Shown in pieces: positions 12,269-22,588 of a stretch of 64,000 bases of DNA. Position numbers and translations under genes: made by a program. The stretch comes from Parietichytrium sp. I65-24A (lineage: Eukaryota; Sar; Bigyra; Thraustochytrida; Thraustochytriidae), in assembly GCA_012862575.1 (NCBI GenBank), contig BLSF01000015.1, positions 309,545 to 373,544 of the forward strand. Reading direction: 5' to 3'. Numbering within the stretch: position 1 is the stretch's first letter; the number at the start of each line of letters is the position of its first letter. Below the pieces are notes generated by a model, which was not told the origin of the DNA, made no database searches, and saw only the letters and a list, made by a program, of their open reading frames with translations.

Positions 12269-13842
12269 GCTCCCTGCAAGTGCGAATCCAACTTGGTTTT
12301 TGCAATGATTACGCTTAGATTTATTTGCGTTGTAAACAATCATGAACACCAGAATTTTCAGAATTCAGACTTCAAAAAAAAATGTTCGGAATTCGGAGAG
12401 AAGTTGTTTGCAGTTTTTTGGAGAGCTGGGAGGATTTTCGCCCTGTACGAAAGCATCGGATAGGAAAGTGCATTCTCTCATGAGCCTCTCCGAAGTCCCA
12501 AATAGATAGAAAGATAGTTTGACCATGTTTGACCTGCTTCGACAGCTGCCTCAGGCTAGCACTTCATGTAACTGCACAAGTCCCTGGAGGAATCTTCCAG
12601 ATGAGGAGAAAGCGGAAGGTTGGACCAGCTGCTGAACTTTGGCCGTAAACTCTTATGTCTGACAGTATGTGTTTGGTACACTTGTGGAGCTTTCTGTTAG
12701 AGCCGGAATTCAGCTTCTCCTCTGAACTATCTCATTCCATTGTCGGTCACAGAACGTCACAGGCTCTAAAGCCAGCTTAGTCGAAACGTTAAGGATCCGG
12801 GACATCCCATACTTCTTCCTTCTTGTTGTGTAATGCTGTGTGGGGAAGCGAGTGTGATGGTCGCCATTTACCGTACGCCCTGCTTACCTCTTTCAATGGT
12901 TGTTCCGTTAATTAGACAGTAGCTGCCCATTAGTGCCTGCTCCCTCCACCTGTAAAAATTGACAACGTGTAAACCATCACTACTGAAAGAATAGCGAGAT
13001 CTGCTGATGGAGACTCAAGTGGTTTCCCCGATCGGCAGAACCCTTGTACATCCCGAATCGGGCTTTTCGACTAACAACTGCAAGTTTGAATATAGATCGG
13101 GGAAACATGAGGAAGGTTTCAACTGTTTCAGCAAGAATGATGCTGAACCCCGCGAACAGCGATGAGGTTTTTAGAACGATGAACTCCCAAGTCAATCGCT
13201 CATTTTAACTTACTGGCGATGATCACATGGGAACTTGTTAGGCAGGAATACGCTGCGAGGCACCAACCAGGTTGACGACGGCTCTAAAATTGCTATAACC
13301 GCGTACTCGTACGAGCCGGTCGCTTTCTTGTGGTCGACATCCTTCCTGCGCCCGGGATGGACGTTGGAGACAGCGCTAAACTCTCAGTAGCTGACAGATC
13401 TTTAAATCCATTCTTCTTTTTTAGGTTTCAAAATTCAGAAATTCAGAACATATAACATAAAGATTGGACGGTGCGAGTACCAGTGTTCTGTTTTTATCGC
13501 ACGATTTGCAAAGTTTTGGGAATATCTCTCGATGGATTCGATTGGGCTCCATTCTATGCCTGCTTCCGGGCACTTAGGTGCTGCACTCAGTTTCGACTCT
13601 GAGCAGTACACTCACAAAGCCGCTGCGATGGGATGATGCAGTGGTTTGCTCATGCATGAGGATTGAGATCGACAGTGAGTTCAGAATTCAGTAGGATTTA
13701 GAATTTAGTTTTTGGTCAGGGTGCGGTGCATATTCTACTTTTGCCGGTATTTCCAGTTGCCGTTGTAAGATGCACTGCAAGCAAGCCCTTCTTGCTATTT
13801 CATTTTGGTCTAGTGCTCGCGTTTATTTTCCACCGTCCCAAC

Positions 13843-14684
13843 CTAAAGGCACGATTCCTCGGTCGTGGAGGCGTTTGCGGCTGGCAGTCTTACGCATTGC
13901 TCCGTTCCTGGATATTTTGGTAGTCCGTCAAGGCCATATTTGGTAGCCAATTTAGGAGGAAGGAACCGGCCGCCAAGGTAATGGAACTCGCCTGTATAAT
14001 GCGTTGCACACAACTTTGGAGCGGTGAGAGACACCAACAGCTTTGGCATAAGTCCGGTCTTGTTGACGTCACCCTTCTCCACATCCCAACCTGAAGGGAT
14101 GTCGACTGAAGCGATGGGGACGTTCGTCCGAATCATCTTGTTCAACACGTCATCGAATGGAGCTCGAATCCCGCCTGAAGGGTCAAACGAGAATCCAAAG
14201 ACTGCGTCCAGCACACCGTCGTAGTCGGACTCGAGAATCTCTTCTGGGGCCTAACGCGCACGGCGGGAATCATAATCTCCTGTCAGCACTTGATACTTTG
14301 GAACCGTTTTTTTGTGAATCATCGATTCAAACGTACCTTGTCCAAAATCGGGATCTCCAGGTCCTCGCATTGTTTCAACAAGTTCAGGAAAAGCTCACCA
14401 CTCTTCGACTCCTTCTTGGGCGGCTTTGGGTACAGAACAACTGGCTTGAACCCAAAATGATACAGGTGCCTCGAAGCAACAAGGCCATCTCCGCCATTGT
14501 TTCCAGGCCCACAGATCACTAGCATTCGCGACGCGATGGGCCAAACAGCCGCGATCGCGGCCGCCACGCTAAGCCCGGCGAGTTCCATCAGCTGGTCTAT
14601 TGAAAACCCTGGCGTCTGCATCAGCTCCACGTCAAGCTCCTGCGCCGCCCGCTGCCCCAACAAGTACGTCAATCTGCCCGCCAT
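13843..14684 (-). CDS. NAXE: NAD(P)H-hydrate epimerase
   Basis: Metabolite-repair enzyme that epimerises damaged R-NAD(P)HX to the S form for the NAXD dehydratase. Exon 1 is 14337-14684 and exon 2 is 13843-14250. The 86-nt GT-AG intron is phase 0, joining IPILDK to APEEILES. The 251-aa product carries the YjeF_N core: [16 protein letters not shown] nucleotide-binding loop (about 59-74), [37 protein letters not shown] and [10 protein letters not shown]. These match animal NAXE closely in order and spacing. The start at 14684 gives a short N-terminus with no clear presequence, so a cytosolic form is likely. It is divergent from the UMP-CMP kinase gene across 1.3 kb. Confidence 0.95.
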
Positions 14685-16000
14685 CTCGGCTGCAATACTG
14701 CGAGGATACTATACTGCACAGAAGTCCTCGGCTCACGTAACTCACGTCTTCGTTTCCGGCCAAGCACAGAAAGTGAGTGAGCGGAGTCAGTGTTCACTGA
14801 AGAGTGAATGAGTGAGTGAGTAGAGTGAGTAGAGTGAGTGACACTTCCACACATCGCAGAGCGGAAAGGATCTTCGCTGTTCTGCGATGCGAAGATTTCC
14901 GTTCCGAAGGCGGATGGGGCATGTGGACGCGCGGAAAAGCATCTCTGCAATAAAATAAGGCCCTCCATCCAAGTCGAACTTTTTATCCGGATGTCCCCGC
15001 GACGTGGCTCATTCACACATCCGAGTCGATGCAACAAACTACCGGTACTGTGAGTACCGGCCAGAACCGGTACAAATTGACTCTCGTGAATGCTGACAAT
15101 TTTCCTATCTTTTGCCTACCATCGACTCGCTTTCTTGCTCCCAACCATTCCCAGCCACCCAAGTTGAACCAACCGTCCCGTATAGCCCTTTCACCTAGTA
15201 ATATATAGCATTTGTCATACTGGCTGCTAGCGTAGCGGGACAAGGTCCCTTACTCTGCTGCCTATTCCACTTGGTAGAGCTGACGAGGAGTTCACTAATG
15301 GGCAATTATTACTATAGAATAGTGTAGGCCCGCACGAGATTGGAAACTTTCTTTCTTTTCCGCGCGACCTTGCCCTTGCGAGCGATCCCCTTATCTGTTT
15401 ACTATTGCCTGGTGATGACGATGTGAAGTAGGACAGAGTAGACCGCACTTAGTAGACAAAATTTATTTCACACAAGCTGCTAACCATTTGGTTATCTAAT
15501 CGAATATGCTTGGGAGCCATTGGGGCTAAGCCTCCTACTCGTCCTCCACATCCCATCTTGCCGCTTAGCTAAACCACTTCTACCACCACTACTGCTATTC
15601 GCCAGTCACCCCTTCCACTACCGCCACTCTCAATGTGAACCATAATAACCGGGTAACACTGAGCGAGACGCTAGCCGTGGGAAGAGAAGACAGATAGCAC
15701 TGCGTAGCTAGGGAGGCGGTAATAGTGCATTAGCGCAAGACTTTTTGTCTTGAACTACATTGAACTACTTGAAATCGAATGACTGTGAAGACTCTGAGCT
15801 TTGTTGAAATCAATCAACATGAATGTGAATGAATGAATGAATGAACATTGATTGCAATAGAAGGAAAGAGGACGCGGAGGACGAAGAAGAGGGAGCGAGC
15901 AGTAGACCCAATTCACATTCGCATTCGTACTTGAAAGTTGGAAGTTGGTCATTGGACGGAGAGTGCGCAAAGTGGCAGTGAAAGAGACAAGAGACAAGAG
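14685..16000. other. Divergent intergenic region, NAXE to UMP-CMP kinase
   Basis: No gene supported. It holds GTGA/GAGTA repeats (about 14804-14842), a GGTAC-rich palindromic patch (about 15046-15072), a GAAT microsatellite (about 15820-15845), and a purine tract ending directly at the kinase ATG (about 15985-16000). Confidence 0.6.
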
Positions 16001-16840
16001 ATGGCGTCCCCAAAGGTATACTTTGTGCTCGGTGGGCCTGGAGCTGGCAAGGGCACGCAGTGCGAGAACGTGACTCGCGAGTTTGACTTTGAGCACCTGA
16101 GCGCAGGCGACCTGCTCCGCGCGGAGAGGGCGAACAAGGAGTCGGAGTTTGGCGACTTGATCTCCAGCTACATCAAGGATGGAAAGATCGTGCCTGTCGA
16201 GATCACTGTCAAGCTCTTGCTGAACGCAATGAAGGCATCCCAGCGCAGCAACTTCCTCGTGGACGGCTTCCCACGTAACGAAGACAATCTGCAAGGATGG
16301 AAGAGTGTCGTTGGCGACCAGGCCGAGGTTTTGGGCTGCTTGTTCTTTGACTGCCCAGAGGAAGTCATGGAGACTCGTCTCCTCAAGCGCGGAGAGACTT
16401 CCGGCCGCTCTGACGACAACATTGAATCCATCCGCAAGAGGTTCCACACCTACAAGAACGACACTCGCCCAATCATTGAGCACTTTCAGAAGGAGGGCAA
16501 GTGCTGGACCATCGACAGCAATCGCTCTGTGGACGAGATTCGCAGCGAGGTGCGCGGCATTCTCATCAGCAACGGCGCAACGCCATTCACGCCCCTCGCA
16601 AAAGCTAGGGAGATGATCGGGGCTGCCGCACACGATGCTGCTGATCGCTTCGATAAGGCTGCTCACCAGGCAGCTGATCAGTTTGACAAGGTTAGGCACC
16701 AGGCTGCCGACCAGTTCGACAAGGTCAGGACCCAGGCTGCGGATCAGATTGCAACCCTCCCACCTGGAGTGAAGGCTGCTGTTGGAGTGACTTTCGTGTC
16801 TGTGCTTGCATACGTCCTCGTTCGCTCTTTCAAGAAATAA
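16001..16840 (+). CDS. CMPK: UMP-CMP kinase with amphipathic repeats and C-terminal membrane anchor
   Basis: Phosphorylates UMP/CMP (possibly AMP) with ATP. The P-loop GGPGAGKGTQ is at residues 11-20, followed by the nucleoside-monophosphate-binding region (SAGDLLRAE, DGFPRNEDN) and the lid arginines (RGETSGRSDDN, IRKRF). These match the eukaryotic UMP-CMP kinase subgroup. The usual kinase ends near residue 195, but this protein is 279 aa. The extra part has four 11-residue units (HDAADRFDKAA, HQAADQFDKVR twice, TQAADQ...). A hydrophobic stretch GVKAAVGVTFVSVLAYVLV and a basic tail RSFKK follow. That layout fits a tail-anchored protein, perhaps on the mitochondrial outer membrane or ER. The ATG at 16001 was preferred to an in-frame one at 15938 because MASPKVYFVLGG matches the family start and a purine tract precedes it. 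Confidence 0.93.
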   Translation: MASPKVYFVLGGPGAGKGTQCENVTREFDFEHLSAGDLLRAERANKESEFGDLISSYIKDGKIVPVEITVKLLLNAMKASQRSNFLVDGFPRNEDNLQGWKSVVGDQAEVLGCLFFDCPEEVMETRLLKRGETSGRSDDNIESIRKRFHTYKNDTRPIIEHFQKEGKCWTIDSNRSVDEIRSEVRGILISNGATPFTPLAKAREMIGAAAHDAADRFDKAAHQAADQFDKVRHQAADQFDKVRTQAADQIATLPPGVKAAVGVTFVSVLAYVLVRSFKK

Positions 16841-17276
16841 AGGTACCCCGATTCTTTCCCTCCTACAGCCATTACCCCATTCTTGGTGATAGACTTTCTT
16901 TGTTTTTTCCAAAATCAAGAGAAAGCATAGGAAAGCTTTATTGCACTCCTGACCTCGCTTGGCCACACGGCTGAGCGATGACAACCCAACCATACATTGT
17001 CTTTTTGAGGCAAAGATACAAAACTTATCAGAGTCTCAAAAAAGTCTCATTCGTCTACATACGTAAGTAAGATTCCCACAAAATACCAAATTTGGATCAT
17101 GTCAACATGCTCACCCTCGTTCAAAGCCAGAAGAACTGCTGCTATGCTCTCGTCAATTGTGTTCAAAAAGATTGTTGTTTTTCCATGTTTTTTTGAAGAA
17201 CAAAGACCCTCTTCTCTTTTTCTTTCTGTTTCGCTCTAAAAAGACATGCTGTGGCCAGTCTCGACCGATCCGGATC
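16841..17276. other. Intergenic
   Basis: Three-prime flank of the UMP-CMP kinase. No supported gene; see the weak candidate at 17277-17608. Confidence 0.5.
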
Positions 17277-17608
17277 AAGAGATGGTCGCCCCATTCCCTC
17301 CGACCACCGTGACCGTCTTGGACTTCTCGGGGAACTCGTCAGACGTGTTTCTGATCGCCCAGTGTAAGCACACGACACCAACTTCGCGATGTCAGCGGCA
17401 TATGCGGTGGTGAACTGAGCAGTCTCGCCTTGCGCGTTTGCTAGAATGATCCTCTTCTGTAACCCTGTGTCCCGAAAGTGAGGAAAAATCATTGCGGATT
17501 TAAACCAAAACCAAATCAAATTGAAAAGACGATTCCGTTTAAGAAAAGATAGAGGGAGCAAAGCAACATCGATAGAGGAAGACACTCAACACCACCCATG
17601 GCGAGCAT
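17277..17608 (-). CDS. Possible small split gene (weak)
   Basis: Reading the minus strand from ATG 17608 or 17600, a short start (MLAMGG) could join, through an intron ending at a CAG near 17465, to LQKRIILANAQGETAQF. That continues as TTAYAADIAKLV. In another frame NTSDEFPEKSKTVTVVGGNGATIS ends in a stop at 17277. Both peptides look coding and vaguely recall small roadblock-type proteins. Joining them needs an intron of only 23-26 nt or a 1-2 nt indel. No family can be named. Confidence 0.2.
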
Positions 17609-17986
17609 CTCCCCGGATTTAGTTTCCTTTTTTTTAATGTACTCCTTTTTTTTTATGTACTAAGAAGAAAATGCAGGTTGATCCGTCTGTGCATAGTAGA
17701 CGGCAGAATACTCGGAGCGAGTCGCTAATGTCAAGTCAAGTGTTGCTGTCTTTTCTAACGTCATCTTCCAATTGCTATCCCAGAAATGGCGAGGAGAGCT
17801 TTTTGCTGCTGAAACCCAAAGGTGGAGTCAACTAGAGGTTCCGACGCAGAGCGCGGTTGAGCGGGTTTGCAGCTGCGATGGTCGTGACGAACCAGGGAAA
17901 ACGATCAGCGTGTGAGCGCTTTTGCTGCGCCTGGAAAAGTGAGTTGTAAAGGCCTGTTGCTCCTCTGTGATGTTGCGCACGTAGAA

Positions 17987-18847
17987 TTACTGCGAGAGGG
18001 TACTGCCCGACATTGATGGCGGTTTCGTCCACCGCGATTCGCGCGTCTTGACGTTCCAATAGTACGTCTTGCCTGAAGAGGCTACGGCTTGACGCCACTC
18101 GCCGGCCAAGGTTGCTGATTCAACTTCGAGATCGATCCAGCTGAGTTTACCACGAAACAAGTCATCGCGCGAAAGGGTTTGGAAAGTGGAGATTTGATTG
18201 CGCACGTAATCCGCCATTCTATATACACATTCATCTGGCGTCTTTGGGTCTGATTGGTATACGTTGCGCCATATGGCAGAGCCCAGCTCTAAGTTTTCAT
18301 CGTTGCAGATATTAAGCCCGTGGTCGTACGACACTGCCGAAGTGAAGCACGACTTTTGAACCTGAGCGAGATGCTTGTTCACAGTGAGTTCATGCACGCC
18401 TGTGCTACGGATCCTACGAGTGGTATCTTCCCAGAGTGTATCAAAGAGAGTTTCCTGGAGGTCCTTGCCACGCTCGTCCTCAAGCAAGAGCCTTCGATGC
18501 AACATCCACACGTGCAACATGAGGAGCTGCTGTCGCGTCTGAAAGCTTTTCGTATCAAACCAATCAAACTCCAGCCCAAAGCTGTCGTCCTTGGACACCA
18601 TCACGCTCTGCTCTTCGCAGCTCCTGAAGAGCGCCTGCCCGACGCGGATGTCTTTTGACTCCTTCCCATAGTAACCCAGCAGTGTCAGCAACCAGCTCCA
18701 TTTATTCTCAAACTTCTCCTTCTGCACCTTCACCTTTGTGTCTTCTGGCTCTCGCCCCACGGTTGTGCTGAGCCATTGCCTTCCACGCAGGCTCGCAGCG
18801 CCACGAGCGCCCCACAGCACCCTCCCGCGAACTGCAGCTGCCAACAT
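17987..18847 (-). CDS. UQCC1: Ubiquinol-cytochrome c chaperone (CBP3/UQCC1) with C-terminal WW domain
   Basis: Mitochondrial chaperone for assembly of complex III (cytochrome b). The start at 18847 gives an N-terminus rich in Ala, Arg, Leu and Ser without acids (MLAAAVRGRVLWGARGAASL), a good matrix-targeting sequence; an in-frame ATG at 18895 would bury it. The product is 286 aa. The core Ubiq_cyt_C_chap features are present: QLLMLHVWMLHRRL, LFDTLWEDTTRRIR, LTVNKHLAQVQ and AVSYDHGL. After the core, residues about 255-280 read GEWRQAVASSGKTYYWNVKT followed by ESRWTKPPS. This has the two tryptophans, the aromatic pair and the terminal Pro of a WW domain. I know of no CBP3 protein normally described with a WW domain. 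Upstream plus-strand CT repeats are purine-rich on the coding strand. Confidence 0.9.
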   Translation of the reverse strand: MLAAAVRGRVLWGARGAASLRGRQWLSTTVGREPEDTKVKVQKEKFENKWSWLLTLLGYYGKESKDIRVGQALFRSCEEQSVMVSKDDSFGLEFDWFDTKSFQTRQQLLMLHVWMLHRRLLLEDERGKDLQETLFDTLWEDTTRRIRSTGVHELTVNKHLAQVQKSCFTSAVSYDHGLNICNDENLELGSAIWRNVYQSDPKTPDECVYRMADYVRNQISTFQTLSRDDLFRGKLSWIDLEVESATLAGEWRQAVASSGKTYYWNVKTRESRWTKPPSMSGSTLSQ

Positions 18848-19176
18848 CTTCAACAAGAGCCGGCCTTCCCAAACCACAACGGAGTCCCACCCCAAGCCGC
18901 CAAAGTCCAGAGCCGGGCTCTTCTTCTAGTCTCTCTCTATCGAGAGACGGACGTCGTCAGTGGAACGAAAACAACTACGCGTGCAGAGTCTGGACTGCTC
19001 AGAAGGCCACTGCCCAGTGCGTGCGACACGTGTGCTTACAAGCACTCACACCCCACCGGAGAGTGTGGAGAGTTTGCGGCAGGTCCCAGTGTGGCTGATG
19101 GATGCAGCCTAGCTCGATGGTACTAAATACCAGGTTTACGCGACTGCTATGGCTGGCAGCGACAAGATGCACTGGG

Positions 19177-19207
<31 letters not shown>

Positions 19208-19985
19208 GATTGTTGCTTTCACTGCCAGTAAGTGTTCATTATTCTGATGTGTTCTGTTCTCTCACTGTCAATTGCGTCAATCAAAACATCAATCTTGTCA
19301 ACGATCAACGACATGCTCATTGAACAGAACACGAACAGAACGGAAACGATAGCTGGATTTGCGAGTTGAAACTTCTTCTGCAGCTTGTGTTTGCTCTGTT
19401 GGCAGACGGCTTGAAGAGAGACGTGAGATCAGGAAATGAGAAGATGAGGAGATAGACACAGATAGACGGACGAACGAACGAACGAAAGAAGAAGGACTAC
19501 CGGTACCTACATCTTTGGGGGGAAATGAGTGGCGCAAAAGGGGGCTATGATAGAAGATAGACGAGACCTACATGGCTTGAGAAGAAAAGATTCTTCTGAA
19601 ATGCCACGAATCGCGACAGGCATGCAAAACGGACAATCGAAATTTCCGAGGACATCATTTCGTTTGCCCGAGCTTGAATCACTTGAGAGCCAGGCTGGGT
19701 ACGGGTTGCCATCTGACACGAATATGAGAACGCCAAAGAGGTGCGTCCAAGTGCGCTGGATTGGTTCGAGTTGGCTTCTTTGCTTTCGATAAATTCTTTC
19801 TCTTTTTTCTTTGTTACTTCTGGGACTTCTTGTTCAAGCTTTTTGTGCAGACAGACCAAGGTACTGAGTACTCGAGTACCGGCACGAACTTTAGCCAGAA
19901 ATGGTGCATATTTTACGCGAGTAAATTTGTCGGAACGGGAAAAGGCATGACGCCAAAGAATACAGCGATCCTCCAAAGTAATGGA
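18848..19985. other. Gene-free interval
   Basis: No supported gene. It contains a GGCT tetranucleotide array (19176-19207), a GAAC-rich patch near 19470 and GGTAC-rich palindromic words (19498-19507, 19860-19882). Confidence 0.6.
19176..19207. repeat. GGCT microsatellite
   Basis: Eight uninterrupted GGCT units in intergenic DNA. Confidence 0.95.
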
Positions 19986-22107
19986 TTATGTGCGCCTCTG
20001 ATTTTTCGAGATAAGCTCCTCGAATGCCGAGATCTATAAGAATGCAAAAAATCTGTCAGTCTGAATCCTGAATTCCGAGCTTTTGACAAACAAATTCAAA
20101 TCAACTTACCAAGCGATGGACGCCATCCGGAATCTTGTTCAAGTCACCGGCAGCGGGTCTGGTGGAGTTCGCAAAATCGATCCAGCGCACTGCAGTTCTT
20201 CCGTTACAGTGCAAGAAGAGTAGCGACGTCCCGACGAGATCGTAGGATTGAAACAGGTTTGACTCTCGCATTGCGCTCATGACTTCGTTGAGTTGCCTCA
20301 CGAACGACTTGGCAACGCTGGTATCGAATCCTTTCTCGTTGTACAAGAAGCGCTCCAAGCAGTCCAAAAATTGTACCCTGGTCTCAAGGCTGCGGGAATC
20401 GTTCTGAGATACCTTGTAGTTGCCATGCAACAGAGCAGTGAGGCGAAAGCCAAGCTCGTATGAAGTGGTTGTGGCGTCGCGGAATCTCAAGTAGTCCCTC
20501 TTGCCCAGCTTTCCGTTGCTGATGGAGTCAGGCCCATCTTTGGCTCCGCAAAGCTTTTTCCAGATGGCCTCCGCACGGCCGTGCGAGAGATCTTTTTCGA
20601 ATGCCGAATATTTGGAATAATACGAGGCTTTGGGCTCGTTGGGACATTCCGAGCCAAACGACCGTTCCCCGAGCTTGATATCCATGATACTCACGGACTC
20701 CTCCATCGGGGTCTTTGAAGGATCGCGCACGAGCGCAGACGCGTCCGAGATGACAAGCTCGCGGGGTTTGGCTGTCTCGTTAACCCGAATAAGCTTGGGC
20801 ATGACGTAGCTCAGTGCATCAGGAGGCGTAGACTCCCAGGCTGCACGGTAAAATGCAACTTCAGTATCGAATTGTTCCGGCTTATCTTCTTTCTTCACGA
20901 GCTCGCCGTTTTTGGAGGAGATGTTGCCATGCGCTCCGCCGACCTGGGTCTGCTCGTGCGCAGCTGCAGCTGTATCGACAATGTGCTCCAGACAGCTTCG
21001 CAAAAAGCGGAGCCCGTGGAGATAACTGTCATCCTTGCCACCGTCCTTTATTTCAAAGATGTGGGCAAAGTCGATCATTTTCACTTTGACAATAGGCTTT
21101 TCCGCGACGGCATCGTAAGCAATCAGAAGCGAGCTGCCGTACATGCGCCAAGTTGGATGCGAGACCAACATCTTCTCGATGTCGTTGAGCTTGGAAATGA
21201 GCTGTTGCACTACATCAAACTTGAAGACGCGGCCGTCAAAGAAGAATTCGCTCAACGCGCTTTGCATGCCCTCAGGAAGAATGCTCATACACCATTCGCG
21301 CGAGGACTTGTATACTTCTCCCGTGGCGGTGCGGTGCACTCGCATTCCGACGATGCGGAACCCGATGGTCTCCTGTGGAGGGTACTTTTTCTTCTCTCGC
21401 TCCGCCTTCTCCTTGCTGGCAGTCTCGTCATAAGTGCGCTGGCCCATCTTCAGATCCAGCACACACGGTTGTTTCATCCCATACGTCAGGTTCTCCATCG
21501 ACAGGTACGTGCTTCCCGAAATCACCTCCGTCCCAAAGTATTGTGGAATAAATGGCTTGATCGGATGCTCCGTTTCGCTCACCGTCCTGTAAAAATCTGC
21601 TTCCAGCTCGCCACGGCTCTTGGCCTTGCCCGGCTGCGCCGGTTGAAAAGGCTTGAAGATCTTGTCCTCGTGCACCAGGATCGGCGGTCCTTTGTCCGCC
21701 TTACTCCCGTGTCCTCCCACAGCATCCAGCGTGCTCGGCGGGGCAGCATTTCCGTCCTCCTTCGCCACCGCCGGCGTTTGGCTCTTGCTCTCGCCTGCGC
21801 TCTTCACGCCATGACTCGCCTTGGCGTTTTCATTGCTCTCGTCGTCTTTGCCTGCCAGCCGCCGCCGCGCAAAGAAGGCCACTGCAGCTGCCACAACCGC
21901 GCACGCCACCACCTTCACCACCCTCTCGGAGCTCATCACGCCCTTCTCGCGGCGCATGTGCCTCTCCTGCGCCACTCTCTGCCTGCTCCGTCTCCGTCTC
22001 CTTCTTTTTCTCCTGCTCCTGCTCCTGCTCCGCCCACGACGTCTTTCTATTTGTCGCACTTCTCCTATTCCCTTTCCCTCCGTGTGCTTGCTTTTCGCTC
22101 TTCCCAT
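19986..22107 (-). CDS. Tandem-domain inositol polyphosphate kinase, N-terminally anchored
   Basis: Predicted to phosphorylate inositol polyphosphates (IPK family: IP6K, IPMK, IP3K). Exon 1 is 20110-22107 and exon 2 is 19986-20033; the 76-nt GT-AG intron is phase 0. Splicing replaces an early stop with the typical IPK end HRLISAFEELI. With the longest frame (681 aa), domain 1 has the signature PCVLDLKMG at 214-222, YGSSLLIAYD at 323-332 and VKMIDFAHIFE near 342-352. Domain 2 repeats the set: SIMDIKLG at 473-480, VGTSLLFLHC at 625-634 and VRWIDFANS near 640-648. A hydrophobic segment at 63-80 followed by RRR suggests a signal anchor. Residues 1-50 are an Arg/Ser tract encoded by purine repeats and may be untranslated; starts at 21957 or 21936 are likelier. 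Substrate cannot be assigned. Confidence 0.88.
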
Positions 22108-22588
22108 CTGAAGTGTCTAAAGCTTATCTAAGTTATCTCATGTGATCTCTCTCTTTCTATCTCTTTCGCATCTAATTCATCTTATCTTTCTTATGTTATC
22201 TTATTATGTTATCTTTCTCTTTCTGTGAGTCTTTGATAGTCTTTGCTGACAAGCTTACACTTTAGAAGATAGAGTCCTCTGCGACGAGTAGTGGTATGGT
22301 TTAGCAATGTTTAGCATGGGAGAAGGGCACTGGAGGATACCGGAGGAGAGGATAGGCCGTTAGTTAGTTAGTCAACAGCAAGCTGGCGAGTTGTTCAATG
22401 TTGTTGTTGTTGAGTTGACGTAAATCGCCAAGCTAGTAGAGCTCTAGCTAGCTGTGCATGCAATGCCGCTGTGCTGAAGGAGGATGTTGATGATTGCGAT
22501 GGGATGTGGACGGGTCCGGCGGAAGAGAAGAGTGGAGAGATGCGATGGAGAAACTACTGTTCGGAACCGGGTCTGAGATTGAAAGTGG
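22108..22588. other. Intergenic with TTATCT-type repeats
   Basis: No gene supported. Irregular repeats of TCTTATC/TTATGTTATC fill about 22130-22230, upstream of the IPK gene. Confidence 0.6.

Larger units (their letters stand above)
10782..13842. other. Gene-free interval of about 3.1 kb
   Basis: No supported coding region, tRNA or rRNA. The first 500 nt carry a CT/CTTT-rich tract (about 10970-11240) upstream of the 4R-MYB gene. A 9-bp GGCTTTCTG array sits at 12231-12268. GAATTCA-containing words recur at 11884-11900, 12349-12370, about 13427-13448 and 13678-13694. Most frames are closed by frequent stops, so it reads as genuine non-coding DNA. Confidence 0.6.
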
